DNA from: Delphinapterus leucas
Taxonomy: Eukaryota > Chordata > Mammalia > Artiodactyla > Monodontidae
Direction of reading: 5' to 3'
Length of the DNA stretch: 64,000 bases
NCBI RefSeq assembly: GCF_002288925.2
Contig: NW_022098031.1
Coordinates: 16,436,212 to 16,500,211, forward strand
Shown: positions 1-10,990 of the stretch, piece by piece
Layout: every line of letters starts with the position of its first letter
How positions within the stretch are numbered: position 1 is the first letter of the stretch
The notes under the pieces: generated by a model
The model's input: the letters and a program-made list of their open reading frames with translations, nothing else
Database searches by the model: none
Told to the model about the DNA's origin: nothing
Made by a program: the position numbers and the translations under genes

Positions 1-180
1 TGCTTTGTGACCACCTAGAGGGGTGGGATAGGGAGGGTGGGAGGGAGGGAGACGCAAGAGGGAAGAGATATGGGAACATATGTTTACGGATAACTGATTC
101 ACTTTGTTATAAAGCAGAAGCTAACACACCATTGTAAAGCAATTATATTCCAATAAAGACTTAAAGAAAAGAAAAAGAAA
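1..180 (+). mobile_element. L1 LINE, 3' terminal piece
   Basis: The window opens inside an L1 3' UTR. The purine-rich GGGTGGGAGGGAGG run, the TTGTTATAAAGCAGAA block and the AATAAAGAC polyadenylation region recur at the ends of the L1s near 27.8, 39.5 and 53.1 kb. An A-rich tail with G interruptions ends near 180. The rest of the element lies upstream of the window, so length and left TSD cannot be judged. Confidence 0.9.
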
Positions 181-508
181 GCATTACTCTCTGCATTATC
201 CACTTCTGATTTCTGGTGGTTTAGTTTTATTTGGGTATTGATTGGTATTACACATCCCTCTTAATGCTAACATTAGATGATGCTTTATAAGAGCACTTAC
301 TGGAAAATAATTGTGTGTAGGTAGAAAGTTCATTAAATACTTTGAACTATGTGCCTGGGATGCATTATCAGCCAGATATATGTTCTAACTATAGGACTGA
401 TTGGGAATTTTGGTAAATTGACTCATTTAACTTATCTCTGCTGTACGGTTAGTCTTTTGTAGGGTAACATGCATTATTTAGATGAATGCAAAACTCCCCT
501 TTGTTATC
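181..508. other. Unassigned AT-rich sequence
   Basis: Sequence between an L1 tail and a CHR-2 SINE. I see no repeat, open frame or RNA gene here. Confidence 0.5.
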
Positions 509-524
509 AACGTAATACATTTTT

Positions 525-744
525 TTTTTTTTTTTTTTTTTGTGTTTTTTGTGCGGTACGCGGGCCTCTCACTGCTGTGGCCTCTCCCGCTGCGGAGCAC
601 AGGATCCGGACGTGCAGGCTCAGCGGCCATGGCTCACGGGCCCAGCCGCTCTGCGGCATGTGGGATCTTCCCGGACCGGGGCACGAACCCGTGTCCCCTG
701 CATCGGCAGGCGGACTCCCAACCACTGTGCCACCAGGGAAGCCC
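525..744 (-). mobile_element. CHR-2 type SINE
   Basis: Reversed copy: the poly-A tail appears as poly-T at the left and the head (read on the minus strand GGGCTTCCCTGGTGG) lies at the right. A 16-base TSD, AACGTAATACATTTTT, flanks it (509-524 and 745-760), so this is an intact L1-mobilised insertion. The family is tRNA-derived and abundant in cetaceans. Open frames through it are chance readings of the GC-rich body. Confidence 0.93.
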
Positions 745-760
745 AACGTAATACATTTTT

Positions 761-1665
761 AATGGCTAACGATTGTATAGATAATCTCACATGGGGAGCA
801 AAATGTTTCCCTTTGGTTATCATTATAAATTTACTTCTGAACAAATTAAAAATGAAATCATCCTCCGTGTCAGAAATGGGCAAGAAAACAAAGGCCTATT
901 AACGATTTGCTTTTCCCTTGGTGAAATATATTATCAGTAATCATGGTAGTTCATAATGCATGTGGTTTGGCATGATACATTAATTTGTGTGGTTTTATGG
1001 TGTAGAAACCATTTCACATTTTCTTGTCTTGGGACTTGCAGTAGTCACATATCTTCTTTAACTGAGTTTGAATTATGGTAAGCACACTGAACCTGGTTGG
1101 TATAAGGACAAATAAACTTAAGAGGCTTAATTGTCACTGTTGAAAATGAGGGAAGAGACATCCCCCCTTTTTTTACTTTAGATACTTGTAACTGTAGGTA
1201 CTTTCTCCTCTCTGTGAAAAGTATATATATGCTTCTGGAAACTGGATGTGCCTTTCCTCAGCTTTATGACCCTGGAATATCTTCCTCGAGGACCTGGGTT
1301 CCATTCCTTTGAAATATAAACAGTATCAGTTCTTCTTCTTACCTTTAGACTTATTTAGGAGATGGTCTGATAATTGAGTGTCAGCCTTGGCACTGAGTGT
1401 GTCAAGTTCATTGTTCAAGTATGTATTGGCCCTTGTGGACCTCGGGTGAGTATAGGCTATTGGTTAAGGAACCTAGTCTGTGGAGTGCTGGCTTCTCAAG
1501 CTGCTCTTATGTTTGAGGGATCGCTTAGAATCTTGAGGACTTTCCTGGGTCTTTGTTTATTCTGGACTGCTCTTGAAAAACAGTTGTTGAATAATCTGCT
1601 ACTACCGTAGGCCATTTCTGCATTGTGAGTGTTTGTGCAAGCGTATCTGACTGTCTGTGTGAGTG
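761..1665. other. Unassigned sequence
   Basis: No repeat or gene that I can recognise. The 78-codon frame at 1374-1610 has no domain and no neighbours to support it. Confidence 0.45.
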
Positions 1666-1670
1666 GGTAT

Positions 1671-2025
1671 TGTCTTAGTTTGGGTTCCCATAACAAAATA
1701 CCACAGATTGGGTAGCTTCAACAACAGATATTTATTTCTCATAGTCCTGGAACCTGGAAGTCTGAGATCAGGTTGTCAGCAGGTCTGGTTCTTGGTAAGG
1801 GCCCTCCTTCTGGTTCGGTCTTCTGGTGGCCACCTTACATGGCAGAGAGAGAGCAAGCTCTTGTGTTTCTTCTTGTAAGGGCACTAACCCCATTCATGAA
1901 GGCTCCACCTTCATGTCCTAATTACTTCCTGAAAGCCCCACCTCCTAATACCATCATTTTTGGGGCTAGGTTTTCAACATATGAATTGGGTGCAGGGGAG
2001 CGGCACAAATAGTCAGCCCTTAACA
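1671..2025 (-). mobile_element. Solo MaLR (MLT1/MST-like) LTR
   Basis: A 355-base LTR in reverse orientation, bounded by TG...CA and by a 5-base TSD GGTAT (1666-1670 and 2026-2030), as expected for ERVL-MaLR integration. Hallmarks on the plus strand are AACAAAATACCACAGA, ATTTATTTCTCATAGT and CCTAATACCATCATTTTTGG. No internal sequence is attached, so it is a solo LTR. Whether it belongs to MST or a late MLT1 subfamily needs alignment. Confidence 0.85.
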
Positions 2026-2084
2026 GGTATGTCCTAAAGTGTAACAATTAAACTATTCTGTAGGAAACTATAGGATGTCTCTTA

Positions 2085-2355
2085 TCATAGTGATTAAGAC
2101 CTATTTTTCTGATGTAGCTCTATCATTTACATAACTTTCCAAGCCTCATTTTCTTCAGTTTCTGTGAAGAACAAAATAGTACCTACCTTTAGGCTATTGC
2201 ATGAGTTGGGCTTGCCTATTCCCAAGGAGTGCAGTTCATACTGTAGTCTAAGTGACTGGCCCCCCGAAGTTTGAAGAGCACAATGTGTGCAGCCATTAGT
2301 GAAAGACCTGTGTGGTTATCAGAATTAATGAGTCCCTGTACATAGAATGCTCAGC
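2085..2355 (+). repeat. Possible degraded MIR
   Basis: Fragments such as AAGCCTCATTTTCTTCAGTTTC followed by a TGAGTCCCTGTACATAGAATGCTCAGCACAG-like tail resemble a MIR split by about 100 bases of unrelated DNA. Highly diverged; the call is tentative. Confidence 0.4.
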
Positions 2356-2990
2356 ACAGCACTTTGGACATGCACAAAATTGACGACCTCCATTGTTATA
2401 GGAAGGGTTACACTGTTCTTTTAGGAAGACCGGATAGAATAAGGGGTATGATATAGGCTATAACAAATAATATTTTAGAGTGATGATAAAAAGTGTGTAA
2501 AGGATTGAAAATACAGTCTATTCCATCAATTATTACTAGAGTTTATGTTTAGAAGTCAGCTTGTTTGCTAAAAATCTCAGACCAAACTGCATAAATGTAT
2601 AATGACAGCCACATTTCATGTATTTGGAGGTGATTTTCTATCTCCAACCCTGCTTTCTGAAATGTCAGTCCTTTAAGATGTAACTTTTACTAGAAGTAAG
2701 AAAATAAACTGAGGAGGCTTCTGAAACACTGGTTCAAAGATGTTACTATAAAGACGTGGAATTGACTTTCTGGGCTCTTCCAGAATTTTATGATTCTTAA
2801 TAAACCTATAGTTCTTAAACAACGTGATCATCTTGTTTCCCCATCCATAGCAGATTGGAAGAGCAAAATTGAAGGTGTGTGTGTGTACACACACGTGTGT
2901 GGAAAGCTACTATTAGGAATACACAATACACAGTGACAGCAAGTAGAATAATCAAAAGCTTGGCCTGGAGGGGTTAAAAAAAAACAAACA
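2356..2990. other. Unassigned sequence with a short GT/AC palindrome
   Basis: No gene or dispersed repeat recognised. At 2877-2902 a GTGTGTGTGT run turns into ACACACACGTGTGTG, a small alternating purine-pyrimidine palindrome. Confidence 0.45.
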
Positions 2991-3004
2991 AAAAAACCCC
3001 TCCA

Positions 3005-3203
3005 GGGCTTCCCTGGTGGTGCAGTGGTTGAGAGTCCGCCTGCCGATGCAGGAGACACGAGTTTGTGCCCCGGTCCGGGAAGATCCCACATGCCGTGAAG
3101 CGGCTGTGCCTGTGAGCCATGGCTGCTGAGCCTGCGCGTCCGGAGCCTGTGCTCCGCAACGGCCACAACAGTGAGAGGCCCGCGTACCGCAAAAAAAAAA
3201 AAC
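3005..3203 (+). mobile_element. CHR-2 type SINE
   Basis: Forward copy from GGGCTTCCCTGGTGGTGCAG through the CCGCAACGG region into an A-rich tail. The target duplication is A-run plus ACCC(C)TCCA on both sides (about 2991-3004 and 3204-3218), showing insertion into an A-rich site. Confidence 0.92.
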
Positions 3204-3364
3204 AAAAAAAACCCTCCATGTTGATGATTGTACCTGACACATTAAGAAAATATGTTCAATATTTTCTATTTTAAAAGGAAATTCATATCTAAAATTCATT
3301 CCCATTTTATGACCACTTATTAACTAAACATGGTCTAAATGAAAAAAAAAATTTGGTAGCTAAA

Positions 3365-3612
3365 AGAAGGCAGCATGATATGGTGATAGGACTTGGCGTT
3401 ATACTGGGCTTACATTCCGGATTCACCTCTTATGCTTAAGTGATGTGGGCAGGTTTCTTAATGCTTGAGCTTCCATTTCCTTATGTATCTTCCATAAAGC
3501 AGAGGTGATAACTTCCCACCATGCAGGGGTGCTGTAAGGCTGGAATGACATCATATATGTAAAGTGCAGCCAGCAAGGACCTTGCACCTCGCTACCTCTC
3601 ATTCTGTTATTT
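3365..3612 (+). repeat. MIR SINE, degraded
   Basis: Order and wording fit a MIR: AGCATGATATGGTGATAGGA head, GGATTCACCTCTTATGCTTA, a CTTCCATTTCCTTATGT core (CTCAGTTTCCTCATCTG in the consensus), GGTGCTGTAAGGCTG, and AAAGTGCAGCCAGCA near the tail. Confidence 0.75.
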
Positions 3613-4565
3613 GCTTCCTTATCTGTTTGGTGAAATTTATGTATCTAAAACACCCCATTGTCAATGAGGTTTCACTGCATTGCTATTTCTTTGACTGAAA
3701 ATTTATAATTCACATCTCAGACAACTGATCATTGAACTTGGTAATTATACACTTTGAATGATCTAGATACTGCTGAAAGCCTGCAGGTGTGAGTCTGTAG
3801 CAAAGTGCTAGGGTGGTCTAAGTCTCAAAACTATTTATAGTTTTGTGAGGTTTCTAGAATATTGTGACTCTCTAGTATGAAGGAGAAAAGATAAATTTTA
3901 TTTATTGCCTGTGTTACTGAAGTTAAGAAGACTGATCACATTCTTGGGTTAAATGCACTTTTAATATAGTTTGGATATTGGTTCTGGGCTGTGTTACAAT
4001 TCACATTTTTTGTTTTCTTTTCATTTACTCTTAGGTGCTTCTTGTCATTATTATATATCTTATTGATTTGGAGGATGTTCTAGAGACATACACTATTGAT
4101 TGGGCAGTTTCTATATTTTGTGAGTTACCAGTTTTTGCTCCTTATATCATTATTACCACTAGAATAAAATTGAAAAGACTCACAGATCCTTTTTCATGGA
4201 ATTTTTAGAGTATTTTATGACATGTAATAGATTAAAAATTTTATGGTAGCTGCCTAATTCCTTTAAATTTATCTAAAATATGCCATCTGCTTTGTAACCT
4301 CAAGTGATCTTATGGTTTATTAGATTTATTAAGCAAACATTTAATGTGTAAATATAATTTAATAAGCTTTCCACAGGTGCTAATTGGGTTTTAATTTCTG
4401 CCACTAGAAATTAAATCCAATAAAATTAAATCTCTAAGTCATAGTAATGTCTCTGAATGTTAGCTGGTCAAATATGAATTTGTATTTTATTTCAATTTTA
4501 ATATCTGTAAGTCTCTGTTGGATTCTGCTATCAGATCACTACATTAAAGAGATAATTCTTAAGCT
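3613..4565. other. Unassigned AT-rich sequence
   Basis: AT-rich with no repeat family, gene or RNA signature that I can defend. Confidence 0.45.
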
Positions 4566-4985
4566 TTGGAAGGTTATTTATAAGCCAGAACTAATTCTGT
4601 TGCAAGTGACAGAGAACTCCAACTCAGACTAGCTTAACGAAAAGAACTGAACAGCTCAAATAGTTTGGAAGAATACTGGGATAGATCTCAGAATTGGAAG
4701 AAGAGATGCAAGAACTAGACCTTAATGAGTGGAACCAGGGACACAGTGATGGCAAAAATCTATCTGCCTAATTTTTTTTACCCATGTTTCTATTTCTTTA
4801 CACATTTGTTCTATTTTGGATGGATTTTTTCCGTTTGGCAGGGGACATGGCCATTGCAGCCCAAGCTTAGCAACTCCAGTGGAACAGATTTCTTTCTCTT
4901 CATATGTCAGTATCAGGGAAGCCTCTGTTTGGCCAGACCTTGGTCATGTGCTCATGGGTGATGGGAAGGCTTGCTAGGCACAGGT
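4566..4985 (+). repeat. Ancient mammalian dispersed repeat, family not assigned
   Basis: The phrases TTGCAAGTGACAGAGAACTC, CAACTCAGACTAGCTTAA, CTTAGCAACTCCAGTGGAAC and TTGGTCATGTGCTCATGGGT are familiar from a widespread old mammalian repeat, but I cannot name the family with confidence. It does not encode protein. Confidence 0.5.
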
Positions 4986-5599
4986 ACATTAACCTCAGTA
5001 ACTCACTCTTGAACCCTACTGAAAATCTGATGAGTGTTATAGACCTCTGCAGGAAAATCTCTCTAAGCACAAACGCATCTGAGTGTTTGTGTATTCCTTC
5101 AGGGAGCTAGTTCATAGCCTCTCCTTAGAGGTTTATGGGCTTTAAGTTAAGAACCCCTGTGATAAAACGTTAAGGCAGTGTCATTCATCATTGAAATTAA
5201 ATTTTGGCAAATGTTTTTATACTTCCAAAAGAGTAAATTCGGTTAAAAAAAAGTGTGTGTGTGTATGTAATATATATGTATACAATATCTAATAGAATTT
5301 AGGAGCTATCTTCTTGCGATACAAGGGAATGTAAACACTTTGTTATCTGGCAATCAACTTCACAATCTTAAAACATCCTTAGACTTTAATGATAAAACAG
5401 CTTCCAAGAACAGTGAATACAGCTGAGAAGAGTCAGAACTTTCCTTACACTGATTATTTGATTTGCCACATAGAAGAAAAGAGGGATCCCAGTATCTCTA
5501 ATAAGTTAAGCTTTTCCATAAAAAATCAGAGTGGGGTTATAAGTGACTGGAGAGAGAAGAAACTAACTGAAAAAAAATGGAGTCCACCTGCACGACTGC
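4986..5599. other. Unassigned sequence
   Basis: Contains a short GT/AT simple stretch near 5250-5285. The 112-codon frame beginning at 5389 runs into the L2 remnant and has no recognisable domain. Confidence 0.45.
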
Positions 5600-6300
5600 A
5601 GTGCCTCTGTAATCGGCCTCCTATGTTCCACTCTTGCCTTCTTGGTTCTTTCCCAGGGAACAGACAGAGCAATCATTTAAAATATATTCAAGCAGATAAT
5701 GTCAAGATTGGCCAGTCCTTGTGCTGAAAACATTTACCATGATCTGGCATGATCGGGCCTCTCACTGTCGTAGCCTCTCCCGTTGCAGAGCATAGGCTCC
5801 GGACGCGCAGGCTCAGCGGCCATGGCTCACGGGCCCAGCCGATCCGCGGCATGTGGGATCTTTCCGGACCGCGGCACGACCCCGTGTCCCCTGCATCGGC
5901 AGGCGGACTCTCAACCACTGTGCCACCAGCGAAGCCCATGCCAACTGTCTTTGATCTTAGGCCTTTAACCATGTTGCACCTTATTTCTTGAATGTCTTCT
6001 GTCCACTGTTTTCCTGGCTCTCTCCTACTTATTCTTTAGGCCTTGGTTTAATTATTACTTCCTCAGAAAAGCCTTCTGGAACCTGAGTCACAGTGAACTC
6101 CTTTCTGTTCCTCCCCTTGTTAGTACTGTATTACTGCAAGTTGTAAGAACAGATTTATTTGTTTGTTTAATCTCTTTCTCTATTTTGCGTTGTAAGTGCT
6201 ATGTGATCAGGTGCCATGTGTGTTTCGTTCAGTTGGTGCCTAACACTGTCCTTGGGACACAATTCTTACTCAATAAATTCTTTTTGAATAATTGCTGAAA
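5600..6300 (+). mobile_element. L2 LINE 3' remnant, split by a SINE
   Basis: The left part (CTCCTATGTTCCACTCTTGC...) and the right part (CTTCCTCAGAAAAGCCTTCTGGAAC, then the CTCAATAAATTCTTTTTGAATAATTGCTGAA terminus) are consecutive pieces of an L2 3' end. The CHR-2 SINE at 5752-5938 interrupts them. Confidence 0.7.
5752..5938 (-). mobile_element. CHR-2 type SINE lacking its A tail
   Basis: Reversed CHR-2 body, complete at the head (GAAGCCC at the right end) but with no poly-T and no GCGGTACGC-like junction at the left, where the body starts abruptly at GGGCCTCTCACTG. No convincing TSD is visible. A 3' deletion or an atypical insertion are both possible. Confidence 0.88.
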
Positions 6301-7389
6301 AAATGGAAAGAGAATAGTGGAGATTAGAAACAGCTGAAACAGCTGACTACGAAGCTTAGAAATAGCACGGGGGTGTAACAACAGTACACATTCTGATGGT
6401 GGAGTCAGAGAGAGAGAGATATACAAAGCCTGTGGTACAGCATTGCAGCAAGGGGCGCGGGGCTGTGTGATGTCAGGCATGTGCCCCATGAGGACATGCA
6501 CAGACACACGCGCCTTCTGCTCAACAGCCCCTGCACGAATCGGGGTGACATTTGGGAGGCCTGGCAATCAGCACTGCTTAGCAGCCTCGGGAACGGTTTG
6601 CACACTGCCTGTGAGTGACAAGCTAAGCCATTTGTGCCTATGTGTCAACACTAGCTCTCCTGGAAGATTTGGCTTCATTTGTAACACTGAGTTGTTATTA
6701 TTGAAATATTGGAAATCACATTGTACACTTTGGAAGTGTTTTCATTAAAAATAATTGAAAGGCAAGATTTGATTGTTTACCTTCTGGGAATACGTACTTA
6801 TAAAAGTGGAGACTCACTCAGTTGGTATAATCCTGGATACCTAATTTAATAAACCTCTTTTAAATAAACTTTATTCCCCTGCTTTTTCAGCTAATATTTT
6901 ATATTTCCTTACCTATAAACAGGATCACATTGTGACAAGCCCCCTCTCTTTTTACATTTCTTAGCTTTTTTTTTTAAAGAGTTTCTTTTTGATTCAGATA
7001 GAGTTGGAGCAGAGCTCCTTCACCTTTCCCTTGTTTTCTCTATAGTACTTAGGTGATTTTAGTGTTTGTATTAACAGTGATATGTGGATGCTTGACTTTA
7101 GAAAGAGCACACCTCAATCTAAGCAATATCTTTGGCATCAAGATAGGAGTCCCCAGATCCATCTGGGGACTTAGGCTGTGCTTAAAGATATTAAGAGCCC
7201 ACCAGCAGATAAGATCCCCAAATAAGAGAACCAAAGTCACCCTTCTTTTGATAATGGCTTCCACATCTTCTCATGGATGCTGGTTTCATGGTAGAGGGAA
7301 GTGGTAAGGTAAAAAGGTATTAAGAGATATGGCAATATAGAGAGACATTTTCCTAATATTGGTCTTTGCAAAAGTTTAACCTCTGAGCC
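6301..7389. other. Unassigned sequence
   Basis: No identified repeat, gene or RNA. The 101-codon frame at 6443-6748 and its minus-strand counterpart at 6229-6567 have no domain. Confidence 0.45.
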
Positions 7390-8150
7390 AGATCTGTAAT
7401 GCCCTTTCTCTTGGAGCTTTGCGTAATTGTCTCCTCATCTTTCAGATTTCAGTTTAAGTATTGCATCCTCAGAGAGGCTTTTTCTGAGGTAGGTCAGTTC
7501 ACAAAGACTGCTTCATACTTGAGAGTTGGCAAAAAAGGATTCTCATCTTTGAGCAAGCTCTTAGTTTTCTTTTGTGTTACTGTGAATGAGACAATAAGCA
7601 GTGCAGGATACACATGTATCTAACAATACAATGGTGAGGATGGATGCAGATTCTTGGAATCTCCTGTATTTTTCAGAGGCTCACCCTAAGTATAGTAGAA
7701 TGAGGTATGAAGGACCCTTAAGGTAAGAGGAATTTTTACCTTTTAACGCTTTTTAGACTAGTGTGAGAGTTGGACATATCAACTCATGGGGGTCTACCTT
7801 ATTAAAAAAATGTCACTTCAGCTATGCCACTCAGATACGGATAATGGTTTCATAATTTCTTGCTGTGGCACTTCTACATCTTATTCACTGCTCTGCCATC
7901 TGGCCTTACAGGGTTTCAGTGTGTTGGGCCTGACTGTGATTCTCTAGACATTTCCATCATCCCCTTTATGCTCTTAACCACAGTACTGTGTTTATTTCCA
8001 TCATAATTCAAATAACACTCATTTATTTACTTGTTTCTTGACTGTCTACCTCTTAACTCCTGCAGGGTGGTGATTACATCCCTTCTCTCAGGTGCAGCCT
8101 CAGCACCTAGCACAATTCCTGACACTTGAAGGACCTTGCATTTCCTACCC
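7390..8150 (+). repeat. L2 LINE fragments
   Basis: Two diverged pieces: 7390-7495 (AATGCCCTTTCTCTTGGAGC ... TCAGAGAGGCTTTTTCTGAGG) and about 7915-8150 (TTTATTTCCATC... GGGTGGTGATTACATCCCTT ... CAGCACCTAGCACAATTCCT). Both match the L2 3' region in order and strand. The intervening 400 bases are not recognised. Confidence 0.55.
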
Positions 8151-8454
8151 CTATATTATCATGCTTATGATGCTCTTGTGGTTGTATGTGTCATGAGATA
8201 GGAAAGTTTTGTAAGAGAATGCAAGGCAGACACTTTGACTATATTTATGAAGTCTGGAACTTGGGATCTGGGGGTAGGTAAGCAGGTATAATGATATTAT
8301 TACAAACATCTTTAACATTTGGAAGACCAGGTGGTTAAGAAGAACTTGCTGATGGCTGATATTTCTTTGTTATATCTCCTCATTCCTGCAAATTTTATCA
8401 CCTTTGAAACATACATTTTCCTAACTTGTCATGATAATATAGGCAGTATTCTAA

Positions 8455-8705
8455 GCAACATAGCATTGTATTTCAGAAAACAGGCTCTGAATTGAATTGC
8501 CTTTGTTCCTGTCCTAACTCTACCTCTTTTGAGTTATGTGATTTTTGGTGGTTTCTTAATCTCTCTGATTTCAGTTTCTCCATTTTAAAAATAAAGTTGA
8601 TAATAGAATGTATTTTATAAGGTTCTTGTAAAGATGAATTTAACATGTTCAATGTGTTTAGAATAGGATCTGGAAGAGAGTAAGCATTCAATATTAGCAC
8701 ATTAT
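8455..8705 (+). repeat. MIR SINE, degraded
   Basis: ACAGGCTCTGAATTGAATTG, CCTAACTCTACCTCTTTTGAG, TTTCAGTTTCTCCATTTTAA, AAGGTTCTTGTAAAGATGAA and AATAGGATCTGGAAGAGAGT follow MIR consensus order. Confidence 0.75.
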
Positions 8706-10314
8706 AAATAAACAAATATATTATAAATAAGCAAATATACTAGATAATTTGGGGATAAAATTCAGGTTTTCATTTGTTCTATTTTTCCCTATGTTATGTA
8801 TCTGTTTGAAATTTTAAGAGGTAACCTAATTTCTTAAATTCTTTCTTAATAAAGCTACTTTAGTCAATGATACAGATCTTTTTAATGTTGGGAGACATAA
8901 CCCTGAGAAGGATGGGGAAGGTTGGCTCTTAGGTATCTAAATTTGTAAATATTCACAGGAAAGAAATTTTAAAACACAAAAGTTTCTGAATGTATAATCA
9001 AAGTGATTGATATCTTTCAAAGTATTCACTCCCGGAGGCTGCAGACATTTCAACCCTGCTGTAATTGCTCAATACATGTTAAAATCCCTTCCTTTTTCAG
9101 ACTCGCCTTCAGAGCAAATCTGACAATCTTTACAAGGACATCTGCCTTTTTATTTTGTAGCTAAATCTTTTAGATTCAAGATAGTATTACTCAGTTTTAT
9201 TCACCTGATTGATTGGCCCTGACACCAAATAATTTTCGTTCTTTAAAAAAAAAAAAAAAAATCCACCCTCAAAGTATGAACATGTTGTCCTCTGAGGATA
9301 ATCAAAAGAGTGTGGTTGTGACCTCTGGCAATGTTTTCAAAGGTAGAGTTCCGAAAAGATTCTGAGCCTATGGCACCATCACTGGAAGATCGTGCAGACT
9401 TGGAAGGGTATCACTTTGAGGAGAACAACACCTAGTTGCATGTTTTATTTCTAGCAGTTATTACCTTTGTAGCTAAAAATTTAGACTCTCCAGGGGGTCT
9501 GGTTAATTCTTTTAAGAAACATAACAACTTTGAAGTCAAAATTTATTTGAATGTGTGAATTCTATTAGTTTAAAAAAATCTCTAGTAATGCCAATACACG
9601 ATCTATTCTTGTCATTGCATCTTACCATTAAACATTTAGAATTTGAATTACTATTATCTGAGATCTTCATTTCCATCATTAATATCATTTTGATGAACCC
9701 ACAGCATGAATACAAGAGGGGCTTATGTTAAAATATATATAAATGCATTCAGTCACTTCTTTTCATCTCAACACATTCCTGCAGATAATATTTTCCCAAA
9801 GGATTGATATTGTTGGAGGTTATGCTCCTAACCAATGACAGAGAATCAAATAAATCAGAGATGTAGCAATAATGCATTTTAAATGCAAAATTATAACAGC
9901 CAAGTCCTTTATAATATTCTAAAATAATAAAGTTGTATGCTAAATGCTATGAAATGTCCGTAAATATAGTGGACATATTGATTATAAAAAGGATATGAAT
10001 GAACTATAAAGTTTTCAAATTGCAAACAAAACCTCTATTGAAGTATAAATTTGACTGGAAGCTAATGTCTGATCAATGGTAAATATTCATTTAATTATAA
10101 TAGCTTAAAAATTAAATGGGATTTGGAGGGAGATGATTTGCAAGGCCCATGTCTCTGAAATGGTCTAAGGAAATTTAAACATTATGCCTTTTCTCTCTCA
10201 ATATAGTATTCCCATAACAGGCAGAGATATAAAAAAAAAAAAAACATACCATTGACCTCAGATCCATCTCCCAAGCTACTTTAGCAGGTTTTCAATACAT
10301 TTGTTAATGAAATT
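8706..10314. other. Unassigned AT-rich sequence, possible conserved non-coding DNA
   Basis: I find no dispersed repeat in 1.6 kb, unusual for this window. The part at about 9010-9240 is less AT-rich and contains CACCTGATTGATTGGCC, which looks like PBX/HOX and E-box-type sites. Poly-A runs lie at about 9245-9260 and 10231-10244. Confidence 0.4.
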
Positions 10315-10990
10315 GATTGATTTATTAATTCATTCAAGAGATGTATATTAGACATCTACCATGTTCCAGGCCCTATTCTAGGCATCAGGTTATTAGAAGT
10401 TGGGGAGTTGAGCAGGAAACCTTAAAGGAGGCTGAGAAGGAGTGGAAAGGAAAACCAGTGGGGCTCTGGAACTGATTTGAAGAAGATATTTGAAGGAAAC
10501 TGGGCTGATTAGTCCTCATACTACTGGACACAAAAGCTGACCATGGAATTTATGGAGGTGGAAGGTAATTTGTGACCTTGATAGGAGTGGTTTTGGAGGG
10601 AGTGAAAGCCCGATTGGAAAGAATGGGAGGCTAGACATTGGAGACGGGAGTTTAAACAACTTTTTAAAAGAGGTTTGCAATAAAGGATTAGAGAGAAATG
10701 AGGTGATAAGAGATGAAGGTACAGGGGAATGAGGTCAATAATTTTTTTTTTTTAATAAAACGGGAGAATTCACAGCATGTTTGTGTGTCTATGGTAATGA
10801 TCTATGTGAGGGACAATCTGCTCATGTAAGAGCAAGGAGAGATGAGCTGGATCAGTGTTCCTGAGTAAGTGTGGGGGGATGGGATCTAGTGCACAAACAG
10901 AGGGTTGAGCTTAACTAGGAGCACAGATGGTTCCATGCTATCAAGAAAGAAGGTAGAGTGTGTGGGTACAGATGCCAATAGGTGGATATT
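10315..10990 (-). repeat. L2-like ancient LINE remnant
   Basis: The left end reads ATTAATTCATTCAAGAGATG ... CATGTTCCAGGCCCTATTCT, the reverse of an L2/MIR-type terminus. Rightward, phrases such as GTGACCTTGATAGGAGTGGT, GATGGGATCTAGTGCACAAA and TAGGAGCACAGATGGTTCCA match a familiar old mammalian repeat of the same orientation. Family assignment is tentative. Confidence 0.5.

Noticed and set aside
469..902. Overlapping 60-120-codon frames on both strands with similar peptides at eight places
   Set aside because: They are readings of CHR-2 SINE copies; the same peptides recur wherever a copy lies.
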